Below, piece after piece: positions 1 to 12,489 of a stretch of 64,000 bases of DNA (position 1 is its first letter; every line of letters begins with the position of its first letter). A program made the position numbers and the translations under genes. The DNA is taken from assembly GCA_029747015.1 (NCBI GenBank), contig JAKOGI010002975.1, positions 1 to 64,000 of the forward strand, written 5' to 3'. The DNA is from Carnegiea gigantea (lineage: Eukaryota > Streptophyta > Magnoliopsida > Caryophyllales > Cactaceae). The notes beneath the pieces are model-generated. The model was not told the DNA's origin and did no database searches. It saw nothing but the letters and a program-made list of their open reading frames with translations.

Positions 1-2055
1 GAAGAAAAGACTGCAAATATGTGGTTATTGAGCTGTCAACAAACCTAAAACAGGGGTCACTTCGGGGGAAAACTGGTATTGATTGGCACACCCAAAATTT
101 ATGATTTTTGGTGTAGTGATATCTAGAAGAGTTAGCTTTCAATAGGCTTTGGAATTACTCAGTGTTGAGTTGTGTGGACAAAGTTATGACCAATTTACTA
201 AGGACTATGCAGAATACATTGAAACTGGGAACAGTTTTAAACAGTGGAATTTACGAAACAACTGGTATTGATTGGCTCTTTGAAAATTTGTTATTTTTGG
301 TGTGTGGATAGGTCAATGAATTAGATTTCACATGCCTTTTGAATCACCTTAATCCGAGTTCTGTGAAAAATGTAATGGTCATTTTGCTACGACTGCGTAG
401 ATTAAACTGAAATATGTACGTTTGTGTTCTACCCTAATTTTAGGGACCTTACTGTGTGAATCATGCTTTGTGTCCTAAATAACAGTTTAGTGGACATTAT
501 GAGCTTTTTATATTGGGGTTTTACATCTTATTTTGAGGTCGGAAGTGAAAGATATGGATTTTCTAATGCAAACTATCAAACGGTAACATGAGTGAATACA
601 GAAATTATTTTCAGAAGTTTCTATATAATTACAGATACTGCAAGGAAATTACAAAGTATAGTGAGTTCAACAAATTTGGTTATGTATAGAAGCTTACTTA
701 GGTTTGAAAACCGAGTTAAGTGGGCATGAAAATGAAATTTGGGAAGTGAGTAGAGTAATAACTCAAAATCAGTGCCCTTTGGACCAAGTTAGGGTGTTAT
801 ATGAGCTTTTATGAACCTCACAGTGCCCCTTATAGCATTAAACCATTTGTCACCCATTTCAGAAGTATTAAACCTTCTATTATCCATTTCAGATGCATTA
901 CACTCTCTATTATCTATTTCAGAAATATCGGAAACCCATATTTCATTTATATCAATTCAAATCTTTTCCTTATTACCTCAATCATTTTCATTTGGTCTAT
1001 TTTGCTTCAATTTGTTATATTTCAAGTTCAATAACCCTAACTGATTTATTATTCAGTTCATTTTGGTTTAACTTGTCTTATATTGAATTATTAGAATTGT
1101 AGAAGTCTTTTTAAATAAATCAATTTCCATTAAAGTTACAAATTATATCAATGAATATGATTTACTAACTACATTTACCTATAATTACATTTCTTTAGTA
1201 GAATCGAGGCCTAGTCTATCATTTGCAATGTGCATAAGTATTATCAAGTGAAACATCATTTTAAAGACTTCAGGTACGTCCATTGCTTGTATCTTTAGAA
1301 ATCAAAGTGTATTTATCAACGTTATCATGTTTTGGTAAGTACATCAACGAATCAATTTACATAATAATTTATTAGTTAATTAGTGACCCCGTCAGTTATT
1401 ATCTATATGGCATTCACCCTTCAATTATCTGTGCGGCCTCAGGCCAGGTCCCCGATCAGCTTGGTAGGTGTACACTGATCCATAGATCGTAACAGTATCA
1501 AGGGGTTCACTATCAGATAATAACTAGCAATGCAGCTTTATAGAACCTCATTCATTGTTTTAACTTAAAATAAATTGCAAATGGGGCCCAACCAGTGTTT
1601 TAATGATCATTTAACAATTTAGGAATGCATGTACTGAGCTTCGGCTCATAGTTCGAAATGTTTTCATGTTTTGTTTTAGGCAAATGTTCAGGGAATTGCC
1701 CTCAGGCTAACAAATCAGCTGAAGAGAAAAAGTGAAGCAAGGAAATTCGGATGGATCAGAACAAATGCAGTATATGCATGCCTTAAAGCTGTATATTGAA
1801 TTCTTCTGTGGATGAAGATGCAGACTATATAGTGATTTATTTTACTATGGTTTATAAACCCTTCATTGGTTAACACTTGATGTGAGTGTATATGTTTGAG
1901 GTTATGCTTAGCTATATTATTTATAACACTCATGTTTCAAGCCTTGTCCTTTTGGACGGCGGTAGTGCCCCCATCTTTGGGTTGTCTAGATTATAATTAA
2001 GGGATTTATTAAGGAAAATACAAACAGTGAAACATATTTAATTGGGGGCGTTATA
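1..2055 (+). repeat. LTR A (3' two thirds of a 5' LTR)
   Basis: Aligns by eye along its whole length with 8247-10303 (LTR B) and 14860-16992 (LTR C). It begins inside the LTR because the window starts there. It ends GGGGGCGTTATA, one substitution from the TTACA end of the other copies, and is followed 4 bp later by a primer-binding site. It contains a 30-bp tandem repeat (837-926). Short ORFs inside it are not thought to be genes. Confidence 0.85.
837..926 (+). repeat. 30-bp tandem repeat, 3 units, in LTR A
   Basis: Three 30-bp units beginning ATTAAACC/ATTAAACC/ATTACACT and each carrying CATTTCAG or TATTTCAG near the end. The same array occurs at the equivalent place in LTR B and LTR C. Confidence 0.7.
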
Positions 2056-2059
2056 GATA

Positions 2060-2077
2060 TGGTATTAGAGCCAGGTT
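2060..2077 (+). other. Primer-binding site, initiator tRNA-Met type
   Basis: TGGTATTAGAGCCAGGTT lies 4 bp after the end of LTR A. It matches the complement of the plant initiator tRNA-Met 3' end (TGGTATCAGAGCCAGGTT) at 17 of 18 positions, with C to T at position 7. This fixes the element's orientation as +. Confidence 0.85.
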
Positions 2078-3960
2078 GATATTTTCTTTATGGGATATAG
2101 AGTGTGGAGTTAAGGTACTGAGAAATTGGTTAGTGAGGAATGAAGATTATTATGATATCATCAGAGATTTGTGACAATAGTAATGTCTGCTTATCTCTCA
2201 CATATTCTACTCGTATATTCTTCTTTGTCAGATCGATCCATACAATGTATATATAGTTTGATCTCAAGCATCAGACTCGAGGGTGATTTTTAACAAGAAG
2301 TTAAGGATGTTCCAATGCATTTGGATATATATGGTCATATGAGCCACTCGTCTGATTGGTAAGCCATTCTTTTAGCTTGAATTGTTTATTTTTGGGATGT
2401 AAACCCTTGTACTCCGGGCGCGTAGCCCGTAGAGTAGTGGTCTTCGGCGTGTAGCCGTTGAGCTTGATTTGGTATCATTTTATACTTCTATTCAATGCAG
2501 ATGATGTGATGTAAGGCTTTAAGCCTGGGAATTGGCCAGTTTACAAGTGAAACTCTATCCGTTTCGCCCCAGAAATTTCAGAATTATTAACACTCGTAGC
2601 CCTAGGGTTGGGGGTTGTTACCAGTGTGTCCTATGAAAGGCCCTTGACTCATTTTGAGGTTAAAAGCATAGGGAAAACTAAGTATGGGCAGATTAAATAA
2701 GTTCAATCTACTTGACAATTTTGATCAGTGCACAAGGACTGAACATGAAGTAACTTTTGTCCAAGATCACCATGATTTACGCAAAGGTTTCCTATCCTGA
2801 CTTTAAGTTTAAGGAGATGTCTTTCATATGAAACAATATTCAAGTGGATTAGAGGTCATTTGGTTATTCAAAACTATTAGACAAGTCAAAGTCTGCAAAT
2901 TGAGTAGAATCGTAATGCACAAGGTCTGAGTTTAGTCCACTTGTAGCCTATGCATTCCATCAGATAAAGATGTTTTAGTTAGTTTATATCAAAGTACAAA
3001 AAGTAAGCTTTCCAAGGATCCATATTGCAGCATATTTGGAGACCAGAGTTAATGAAATTTAGCCTAGAAGTCTGATAGTACAGACTGTTCAAGTCAGTAG
3101 ATGCATACAATTTTGAGCTTATATTTCCTTATCATATGGGTGCCATTTTGTGCGCTTCTCGAATCCAAGTGGCAATTACTTCAATATGCCTCACGGATTG
3201 CAGATATTTTCCTTTCTAACCCAAGAATTTCATCTAAGGGAGCTATATGGGGGTTCTTGATGTAGTATCCCCTGAATTATAGGATTTTGGAGAGGCTTGT
3301 TCTATGGTACATAAATTTAAAACCATTGACTATGGACTATTTCATATAAGAGATACCAATGACACATTAGAGAGACATTTTGCTTCAATCCATTACAATT
3401 CAAGACTTGCTTAAATTACCCAGACTCTTGCAAGCAGTCCATTGACTCTACCTCCATTTGTGAAGTAGACATTACTCTAGAAAATATTTCATGGCACCTT
3501 CTGGTAACATACCATCTACCATTGTCCTTGTTGGATTATCAACTATTGGATACTCCTCACTTGACCAGGGCTTCATCGTTTTGTCTTCATGGCATCTCCC
3601 CATCAAGTTGCACTATCAGTTTTGGTAACCTTTTCTTATTTTTAAGAGCCCAATTGCTGCTAGTAGTTGATTTATGATTGGGATGCACCAATGTCAATAG
3701 ATGATAATTTTGTAGCACGCCTGAATAGAAGGTAGATCTTAACTACACTTTGTATAAGGGTAGATTGTTGTCTAACTTGTGGAATCCATTGCTAAGGGAA
3801 ACGCGATGTGTCTACCCTTTTTGACTGATTCAACCTCAGTTTCCTATTGAAGATCACTTTCATAAAGTTAAGTTGGACAACCAAAATCTTTTTATGCATT
3901 TGGACTGTGTCAGTGAGAAATTTTGATGGGTTACTGCCTCGTAGAAAAATGTCTTCAGTT
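2078..3960 (+). other. Untranslated leader / decayed 5' internal region of the younger element
   Basis: No coding stretch can be recognised between the PBS and the gag remnant. From about 3405 onward the sequence is shared with internal region 2 (10304 onward); 2056-3404 has no counterpart there. Confidence 0.5.
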
Positions 3961-4380
3961 GATTCATACTGAAGGACTCTAGAGTGGAAAGTATGACCCA
4001 GTGGAACCTTAAGAATGGATTCGAGGAGTGGAGAAAGTTTTCACTGTAATAGAGATTCCAGGTGATAGAAGGGTGAACATTGGAACATTTCATCTAACTG
4101 GTGAAATCGATATTTCATGTAACATTGTTAAGAATAGGCTCTTAGGGCCTGATTTCACTTTGAGTAGATTTGTAGAAGAATTAACCATAGCACAGGTAAG
4201 TACCAAGTGGGAACTAATAAGTGTATATGGTGCAGTAGCCCAGAGCACCTCATCGCCGCCTGCTCCCGAAAACTGAAGGTTGTAGATAAGGGCTCTCACT
4301 TTCAAGGCCCGCAGCTGTAGGAAGGGCTTATGTGTTGAGCAAGAAGGAAGCTGCCACCTCTGGTGCAGCACTAAAGCTCT
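3960..4380 (+). pseudogene. Gypsy gag remnant, internal 1
   Basis: Gag forms the virus-like particle that packages element RNA. The 82-codon open stretch 4028-4276 reads MEKVFTVIEIPGDRR and then LTGEIDISCNIVKNRLLGPDF, matching the core of the retrotransposon gag family (typically KIFDVIEIPDD...LTGEADIWW). The usual tryptophan pair is lost here (ISCN for IWWN) but kept in the sister copy at 10957-11205. Just downstream (about 4320-4370) a second gag piece reads GRAYVLSKKEAATSGA, like the segment that normally follows the zinc knuckle. I see no intact CCHC knuckle. Frames are interrupted on both sides, so no functional Gag is expected. Confidence 0.7.
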
Positions 4381-4399
4381 CTTTTAATTTTGAAGCTAT

Positions 4400-5500
4400 T
4401 TTGTGTATTGCTTGCTTCAGTTGCCACTCATTCATTTATATTCACACGATCTACCATGCAAGTAAACCTTGAGAATAAGTAGGCAGAAACCAATTATGGA
4501 ATCAAGTTATCCAACAACTCTAGAATTGAGTGTTCTACTTCTCATAAATTTATTTCAATTACTGTTGGTGAGATAGTTTCCCCTGGAGTTCTGATTCAAT
4601 TTGACTGGTTAAACTTTGATATCATTTTGGAAATGACCTGGTTGTGTACTTATGGGGTCAAGATCGATTATGATGACCCTAAGGTTATTTCAAGATATGA
4701 ACAAGGGAGAGAAATATGTTTTATAGTTAAAGAGAGGCGGAAAAAAACTTGTCCTTTAAATTCTGTTATGAAAACAAGTGAGCTCTTATGTCAAGGATAT
4801 ATTGTGTATTAGTGTTATGCTATTAACATTCAACCAAAGGAAGAAAAAGCAAAAGATGTTCCTATAGTGAGTGGATTCAAAGATGTTTCCTAAAGAATTA
4901 CCAGGAGTGCTCCGCAAAGAGAAAGTGATTTTGAGATTGAATTAATCCCTGCTGCCTAACCTATCTTAAAAACCTCATATCTTATGACCCCAATTGAGCT
5001 TAAAGAACTGAAGTTTCAGTTAGATGCGTTATTACATAAGAGATTTATCAGACCATCCAAGTGTTCCTCCATGGGATGCCCAGTTCTAATTATACCCAAA
5101 AAGAATGGAACCTTGAGGTTATGTATTGATTTCAAAGAACGGAACAAAGATCACCATCAAAAACACATACCCATCACCCCAAGTAGGTGATTTGTTTGAT
5201 CAACTATAAAGAACATGAGTCTTATTTAAGATTGATTTAAGGTCAGGGTACCATCAACTTAGGATTATATCTGAAGACGTTCCCAAAACCACACTAAGGA
5301 CCATGTTTGGGTCACTATGAATTCATTGTGGTGCCTTTTGACCTAATCAATGGCCCTATGGCCTTTATGGATCTTAGGAATAGAGTTTCATGCCCTATTT
5401 AGATAAGTTTGTAGTGGCATTCATAAAAGATATCTTGAAATACTCTAAGAATAGAGATAAGCATACTGTTCATTTGAGACAGTGTTATAGAACTTAAAGG
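4400..5500 (+). pseudogene. Gypsy protease and reverse transcriptase remnant, internal 1
   Basis: Protease processes Gag-Pol; RT copies element RNA to cDNA. The end of the protease is seen at about 4610-4810 (ILEMTWLCTYGVKIDYDDPKV, then a KTSELLCQGYIVY-like stretch). The active-site DSG triad is not recognisable. RT follows from about 4860. The segment 4984-5190 reads [20 protein letters not shown], then [20 protein letters not shown] and [12 protein letters not shown], and 5225-5270 encodes the [12 protein letters not shown] motif. Where the catalytic box should be (about 5415-5445), FIKDIL replaces the usual FIDDIL, so a catalytic aspartate is lost. Stops and frameshifts occur throughout. 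Confidence 0.8.
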
Positions 5501-5559
5501 AACATCAATTACATAGCAAATACAAGAAGCATGAGTATTATTGGAAGCAATGGTATTTT

Positions 5560-7250
5560 TGGAATAAATGGTTTCAAAGGAAGAGATTAAGATTGAATTG
5601 CAAAAAGGTCAAAGCAGTTACAAAGTGTTCAAGACCCACTAATGCATTAAGATTAGAAACCGTTTGAGTTTAGTAGGGAATTATCGAGTTTAGAAAGGAA
5701 TTATCATGTAGTGGTACCTTATCCCTCCCAACAGTTCAAGTCTTATGGGTGGTACCTTACCCATAATCCAGGTGCGATGAGAATTTGAAAACATTACTTG
5801 TGAGGTGTACCTTGTGCAATCTATACTGGCCATTAGAGTCTGAAGTATATCTTCTCTCACAAGAAGCTCAGTCTAGATGAAACATCAGTTATGGCAAATC
5901 CACTGTCAACTAAGAACTGAATAGGAAGGCACAACATACTGTGAACATTATAGTGATTACTTAACTGAATTTCTTGAGAGAGCTTGAGGACTTGCACATT
6001 CAATTAGTGTCACACTGGAAGGCAAATGTTCAACAGCTGGCACTTACCTTACAGCCCTCCCCAATAGAGGAACCTAGAGTGAATCAGGATAGTGACCTTG
6101 CACTCCAAAGAATAAAGCAAAATCTTAAGAAAGCAGATCTTAGAGGAGGCTCATAACACTCGCTGTTCGGTGCATCTGAGGGGGCACCAATATGTACACA
6201 GATCTAAGGCAATATTTTTGTGAAACAATATGAGAGGAGAAATTGTAGAATATAAGGATAAAGGTCTGATTTGCCAAAAGGCCAAGGCAGAACACCAGCA
6301 CCTCGTAGGTGAATTGAGATCTTTAGAAATTCCCACTTGGAACTGGGATCCGATTTCAATAGACTTTGTTATGGGATTCCCTCAGATATAGTGTCTAATA
6401 GAGATCAGAGATTTCAAGCCTGTTTTGACATGCACTCGAAGGAGCCTTTGAACTAGATTGAACTTTACCAGTTCTTATCATCCTAAAATGGATGGGCAAG
6501 CATCTTAAAAAAATAATGAATCAACTCTTCTAAGTTGGCGCCTGTAGTGCTTCACGACCAACATTTGCATTTGAAGAAAGTATGGAACTCCCAACAGTCA
6601 ACATTGTGATAGCACTAGCAGAGAATCCTTCATTAAAAATCAGGACAAAATGACGGCAGACATTGACAACAAATCATCTTATGGGTCATGAAGATCTTCT
6701 TTAGCATTCAATAAGGCAGCATATCTCAGAAGACTCTTGAAAGCATACTATTGGAACCGATAGAAAAGCTATGTTGCTAAAAGAAGGAGATTCCTGGAAT
6801 TTCCTGTATATGATAAAGTTTTTCAGAAAGTCTCACCAACTAAGGGTGTAAGGAGTTGCACTAAGACCTAAATTGAGGCCAAGATCTTTTGGATCATATC
6901 AGTTCATTGAAAGGTCGGATTCCATAACTTGTCTACCAGATCTGCCTATATAACTCAACTCAAACATGTGCATAACATGTTCCGTGTTCCTTACCTTACA
7001 ACTCAGGTAGTACATTTCAGATCCTGACCATGCTATCACAATCAAATCCATTGCAGTCATTGAGGGTCTTGTGTTTCAAGAACATCCAAGTTAGATATAA
7101 GATCACAGAATTAAGCAGTTAAGTATCAAGTAGATACCTTAAATTAAATTGCCTTGGGCAAATCATACCTTCTTGTAAGCTACTTGGGAAACTGAACAAG
7201 AAGAAAAAGCCAAGTACTCATATTTATCTGAAATCACCTTGCATGATAGT
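5560..7250 (+). pseudogene. Gypsy RNase H and integrase remnant with C-terminal tail, internal 1
   Basis: RNase H removes template RNA and integrase inserts the cDNA. RNase H traces lie at about 5690-5960. The integrase zinc-binding region is visible near 6190-6310 (a QYF... then CQKAKAEHQHL-type stretch), followed by the start of the core near 6330-6400 (DPISIDFVMGFPQ). The C-terminal region at about 6990-7250 reads like SDPDHAITIKSIAV, then an ATWETE stretch, which resembles the end of Tekay/Del chromovirus integrases (DPDHV...RNH..EEATWE). Multiple stops and frameshifts. Internal 2 has lost the zinc-binding part entirely. Confidence 0.7.
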
Positions 7251-7282
7251 CAAAATTTATGAGTTTCGAGGATGAAACTCTT

Positions 7283-7295
7283 TAAGGGGGGAAGG
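7283..7295 (+). other. Polypurine tract before LTR B
   Basis: TAAGGGGGGAAGG immediately precedes the LTR start TGTAATAGCC (one C between). The same tract precedes LTR C at 13882-13894. This is the expected plus-strand primer site. Confidence 0.8.
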
Positions 7296-7296
7296 C

Positions 7297-10200
7297 TGTA
7301 ATAGCCTGACCCTAAATCATTTTTATTTATTTAATTAAGCCATGTTATTCTTTTTCTCATTTATTTATCTCATTTAATGATCCCGGTTGGGAGAATTTAT
7401 TTTGGGCCCTACTTTGCAATTTGAGTTTCATTTACTGAAAATAATTTTTCAGAGAAATTGATATTAGCTCTCGATGACTATGATTTAAAAGATTAATTCA
7501 TTTTTCATGATACCACAATTAATTTCGAGCTACCAAAAAAAAAAAAAAAATTCAAGCGCGCTCGGTTTGAGCTAGTTTTCGAACCCAAGCCCGTTTAAGG
7601 CCAATTTTGGCCCACCAAGACTTGACCATATTTATTTATCTAATTAGCATCATTAAGCCTTAATTATCATTAGCAAAAGTTGATTTTTGTGCTTAATTTT
7701 CAGCCAAGTATTTTTGCTTAAGTTCATTTTGCACCAAGCAATTATTCAAGACACTTTCTCTCTCCTCTTCTCTCCTCCTTCTCTCTACCCCATGGCCAGC
7801 AGATCCCCAGCTCCTATTGTGGTGTTTTTCGACTACTTTCTGGCTAGCCTCTGAGAAGGAATTGCAACCTCCAACCACCTCCCTCCACCGGCTATCATCT
7901 TCCACCCTCAAAATCACCAAATATCATCTCCATCTCCACTTGTTTCAAGCTCAAAGTAAGTGACTTCAATCTTGTTCTTTGGATTTATGATTTTTGCTTC
8001 TTGTTTTGATTGTTTTAATGGTGGATTATGTTGCTTTTATTGAATTAAGAATCATCTTGGTGACGGATCATGGTTGAGTTAAACTTAGGATTAGGATTTT
8101 ATCTTAATCATGCAAGTTTCATGTTCAAGTGTTGGATTTTGATTATTTTAAATGAGATTTTGTGATCTTTGGCTTTGGTAATGAATATCAAGATGTTTAT
8201 ACTGATTTGTATAAGTTAAAGAGTGATTTTAGTGGGTGGTTTTGCAAGGAAAAGATTGCAAATATGTGGTTATTGAGCTGTCAACAGACTTGAAACAGGG
8301 GTCATTTCGGGAGAAAACTAGTATTGATTGGCACATCCAAAATTCATAATTTTTGGTGTAGTGATATCAATAAGAGTTACCTTTCAATAGGCTTTGGAAT
8401 TACTCAGTGTTGAGTTGTGTGGACAAAGTTATGACCAATTTACTAAGGACTATGCAGAATACATTGAAACTGGGAACAGTTTTGAACAGTGCAATTTACA
8501 AAAAACTGGTATTGATTGGCTCATTGAAAATTCGTGATTTGGTGTGTGGATAGATCAATGAATTATATTTCACATGCCTTTTGAATCACCTTCATTCGAG
8601 TTCTGTGGAAAAAGTTATGGTCATTTTGCTATGACTACGTAGATTGAACTGAAATTATGCATGTCTGTGTTCTACCCTAATTTTAGGGACCTTATTGTGT
8701 GAATCATGCTTTGTGTCCCAAATAAAAGTTTTAGTGGACATTATGAGCTTTTTATATTGGGCTTTTACATCTTATTTTGAGGTCGAAAGTGAAAGATATG
8801 GATTTTCTAATGCAGACTATCAAACGATAACATGAGTGAATACAGAAATTATTTTCAGAAGTTTCTATATAATTACGGATACTGCAAGGAAATTACAAAG
8901 TATAGTGAGTTCAACAAATTTGGTTATGTATAGAAGCTTACTTAGGTTTGAAAACAGAGTTAAGTGAGTATGAAAATGAAATTTGGGAAGTGAGTAGAGT
9001 AATAACTCAAAATTAGTGCCCTTTGGACCAAGTTAGGGTGTTATATGAGCTTTTATGAACCTCACAGTGCCTCTTATAGCATTAAACCATTTGTCACCCA
9101 TTTCAGAAGTATTAAACCTTCTATTATCCATTTCAAATGCATTACATTCTCTATTATCTATTTCAGAAATATCAGAAACCCATATTTCATTTATATCAAT
9201 TCAAATCTTTTCCTTATTACCTCAATCATTTTCATTTGGTCTATTTTGTGTCAATTTGTTATATTTCAAGTTCAATAACCCTCACTGATTTATTATTCAG
9301 TTCATTTTGGTTTAACTTGTCTTATATTGAATTATTGGAATTGTAGAAGTATTTTTAAATAAATCAATTTCCATTAAACTTACAAATTATGTCAGTGAAT
9401 GTGGTTTATTAACTACATTTACGTATAGTTATATTTCTTTAGCAGAATCGATGCTTAGTCTATCGTTTCCAATGTGCATAAGTATTATCAAGTGAAACAT
9501 CATTTTAAAGACTTCAGGTACGTCCATTGCCTGTATCTTTAGAAATCAGAGTGTATTTATCAACGTTATCATGTTTTGGTAAGTACATCAATGAATCAAT
9601 TTACACAGTGATTTATCAGTTAATTAGTGACCCCGTCAGTTATCATCTATCTATAGGGCATTCGCCTTTCAATTACCCGCACGGCCTTAGGCCAAGTCTT
9701 CGTTCGGCTTGACAGGTGTATACCTATCCATAGATCGTAACAGTATCAAGGGGTTCACTATCAGATAATAACTAGCAATGCAGCTTTACATCATCTCATT
9801 CACTGTTTTAACTTAAAATAAATTGCAAATTGGGCCCAACTAGTATTTCAATGATCATTTAACAATTCAGGAATGCATGTACTGAACTTTGGCTCACAGT
9901 TTGAAATGTTTTCATGTTTTGTTTTAGGCAAATGTTCAGGGAATTGCCTTCAGGCTAACAAATCAGCTGAAGAGAATAAGTGAAGCAAGGAAATCAGGAT
10001 GGATCAGAAGAAATGCAGTATATGCATACCTTAAAGCTGTATATTGAATTCTTCTGTGGATGAAGATGTAGACTATATAGTGATTTATTTTACTATGGTT
10101 TATAAACCCTTCATTGGTTAACACTTGATGTGAGTGTATATGTTTGAGGCTATGCTTAGCTATATTATTTATAGAACTCATGTTTCAAGCCTTGTCCTTT

Positions 10201-10303
10201 TGGACGACGGTAATGCCCCTATCATTGGGTTGTCTAGATTATAATTAAGGGATTTATTAAGGAAAATACCAACAGTGAAACGTATTTAATTGAGGGCGTT
10301 ACA
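7297..10303 (+). repeat. LTR B (complete, 3007 bp)
   Basis: Starts TGTAATAGCCTGACCC right after the PPT and ends GAGGGCGTTACA. Its last 2057 bp match LTR A, and its whole length matches LTR C more loosely. It contains the 30-bp x 3 tandem repeat at 9081-9170 and a poly-A run of about 15 at 7535-7549. It is followed directly by internal-region sequence equivalent to 3405 of internal 1, not by a PBS. Small ORFs inside it are taken as non-coding. Confidence 0.85.
9081..9170 (+). repeat. 30-bp tandem repeat, 3 units, in LTR B
   Basis: Same array as at 837-926, with the units in the same order. It differs at only a few positions. Confidence 0.7.
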
Positions 10304-10879
10304 ACTTGCTTAAATTGCCCAAACTCTGCAAGCAGACCATTAACTCCACCTCCATCTGTGAAGTGGACATTACTCTTAAAAATATTTCACTCTATTTTCT
10401 GACAACGTACCATCTACCATTGCCTTTGTTAGATTATCAACTGTTGGATACTTCTCACTTTGACCAGAGGCTTCATCTTTTTGTCCTCATGACGTCTCCT
10501 CATCCAGTTGCATCATCATTCACCCTTATGTTACATCTTATTCAGTTCTGGTCACCTTTTCCTATTTTTAAGGTTCCAATTGCTGCTAGTAGCTACATTA
10601 TGATTAAGATACACCCATGTCAATAGATGATAATTTTGTAGTACGCCTGAACAGAAGGTAGATCTTAACTACCCTATGTATAAGGGTTGATTGTTTTCTA
10701 ACTTGTGGAATCCATTGCTAAGGGAAACGTGATGTGTCTACCCTTTTTGGCTGATTCAACCTCAATTTCCTGTTGAAGATCACTTTCATAAAGCTTAAGT
10801 TGGACAATTAAAATCTTTATCATGCATTTGGACTGCATAAGTGAGAAGTTTTGATGGGTTACTACCCTTGGAAAAGAAT

Positions 10880-11290
10880 GTCTTCAGCTGATTCATACTA
10901 AAGAACTCTAGAGTGGAAAGTACAATCCAGTAGAACCTGAAGAATGGATTCGAGGAATGGAGGAAGTTTTCACTGTAATAGAAATTCCAGGTGATAAAAG
11001 GATGAATATTGGAACATTTCATCTAACTGGTGAAATTGATATTTGGTGGAACATTGTTAAGAATACACTCTTAGGGCCTGACTTCACTTCGAGTAGATTT
11101 CTAGAAGAACTAACCATAACACTCCGGATTACTAAGTGGGAACTGACAAATGCACATGGTGCAGTAGCCCAGAGCACCTCATCACTGTCTGTTCCTGAAA
11201 ACTGAAGGCTGTAGATAAGGGCTCTCACTTTCAGGGCCCGCAGCTGTAGGAAAGGCTTATGTGTTGAGCAAGAAGGCAGCTGCCACCTCT
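10880..11290 (+). pseudogene. Gypsy gag remnant, internal 2
   Basis: The 82-codon open stretch 10957-11205 reads MEEVFTVIEIPGDKR, then LTGEIDIWWNIVKNTLLGPD and SRFLEEL. It keeps the tryptophan pair typical of the retrotransposon gag core. The GRAYVLSKKAAATSS-like segment follows near 11240-11300. The counterpart in internal 1 is 4028-4276. The frame is closed on both sides and no CCHC knuckle is evident, so this is a relic of a particle-forming Gag. Confidence 0.75.
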
Positions 11291-11499
11291 AGTGCAGTAG
11301 TTACTGAAGCTCTCTTTTAATTTCAAAGCCATTTTGTTTACTGATTGATTCAGTTGCCACTCATTCATTTATATTCATATGATCTGCCATACAAGTAAAC
11401 CTTGAGAATAAGAAGGCAGAAATCAATTATGGAATCAAGTTATCCAACGACGCTAAAATTGAGTGTTCTATATCTCATAAGTTTGTTTCAATTATTATT

Positions 11500-12330
11500 G
11501 GTGAGATAGTTTCCCCTGAAGTTCTAATTCAATTTGGTTCGTCAAACTTTGATATCATTTTGGAAATGATCTGGTTATGTACTGATGGGGTCAACATAGG
11601 TTCTGATGACTCTAAGGTTATTTCAAGAGATGAACAAGGGAGAGAAATATGTTTTATGGTCAAGAGAGGAAAAACCTTGTCCTTTAAATTCTGTCATGAA
11701 AACCAATGAGCTCTTATGTCAAGGATATATTATGTATTAGTGTTATGCTAGTAACATTCAACCGAAGGAAGAAAAAGCAGAAGATATCCCTATAGTTTGT
11801 GAATTTAAAGATGTTTTCCTGAAAAGCTATCGGGATTTCCCCCCCAAGAGAAAGTGATTTTGAGATTAAATTAATCCCTGGTGCGTAACCTATCTCAAAA
11901 ACCCCATATCATATGGCCCCAATTGAGCTTAAAGTACTGAAGTTTTAGTTAAAGGAGTTATCACAGAAGAGATTTATCAAACCATCCAAGTGTGCCACCA
12001 TGGGATGCCAAGTTCTATTTGTAAAGAAGAAGAATGGAACCTTGAGGTTATGTATTAATTTCAGGGAGTGAAACAAGATGACCATCAAAAACAAATACCC
12101 ATCGCCCCTAGTAGATGACTTGTGTAATCAACTGCAGGGAACATGAGTCTTATCTAAGATTGATTTGAGGTCAGGGTATCATCAACTTAGGATTATACCT
12201 GAAGACATTACCAAAATCGACCTACGGACCATGTTTGGGTCATGATAAATTCACTGTGATGCCTTTTGGCCTAATTAATGTCTCCGCAGCCTTTACGGAT
12301 CTTATAAATAGAGTTTCAGACTTTGAAGGA
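11500..12330 (+). pseudogene. Gypsy protease-RT remnant, internal 2, catalytic box deleted
   Basis: The protease tail at about 11545-11740 encodes an IILEMIWLCTDGVN-type stretch. RT pieces follow: the segment at about 11910-12060 matches the IELK...FIKPSKCATMGCQV region and GTLRLCINF, and 12155-12200 encodes [12 protein letters not shown]. Compared with internal 1, about 100 bp are missing at 12318 (the equivalent of about 5390-5490), which removes the whole YLDKFVV..F(I)DD catalytic segment. Several stops and frameshifts. No RT activity is possible from this copy. Confidence 0.75.
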
Positions 12331-12489
12331 ACATCAATTATATAGTAAATACAAGAAGCATGAGCATTGGTTAGAAGCAATGGTATTTATGGAGCATATG
12401 GTTTCAAATGAAGAGATTAAGATTGAATTGCAAAAGGCGAAGGCAGTTACAAAGTGCTCAAGACCCACCAATGCACTAAGATTGGAAAC

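Larger units (their letters stand above)
1..10303 (+). mobile_element. Younger Tekay/Del-like gypsy element (LTR A - internal 1 - LTR B), 5' end outside window
   Basis: A Ty3/gypsy retrotransposon read on the + strand, made of a truncated 5' LTR, PBS, decayed gag-pol, PPT and a complete 3' LTR. LTR boundaries come from the shared ends TGTAATAGCC and GGGCGTTACA and from the adjoining PBS and PPT. Long LTRs (3.0 kb) and a pol tail resembling chromovirus C-termini suggest the Tekay/Del lineage; this is by eye. LTR A and LTR B are visibly closer to each other than to LTR C, so A and B are taken as one insertion. All frames carry stops and frameshifts, so the element is not autonomous. Confidence 0.75.

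Noticed and set aside
801..1102. Overlapping 69-77 codon ORFs in LTR A, repeated in LTR B
   Set aside because: They are in LTR sequence, recur because LTRs are duplicates, and have low-complexity products from a 30-bp repeat. Kept only as a low-interest finding.
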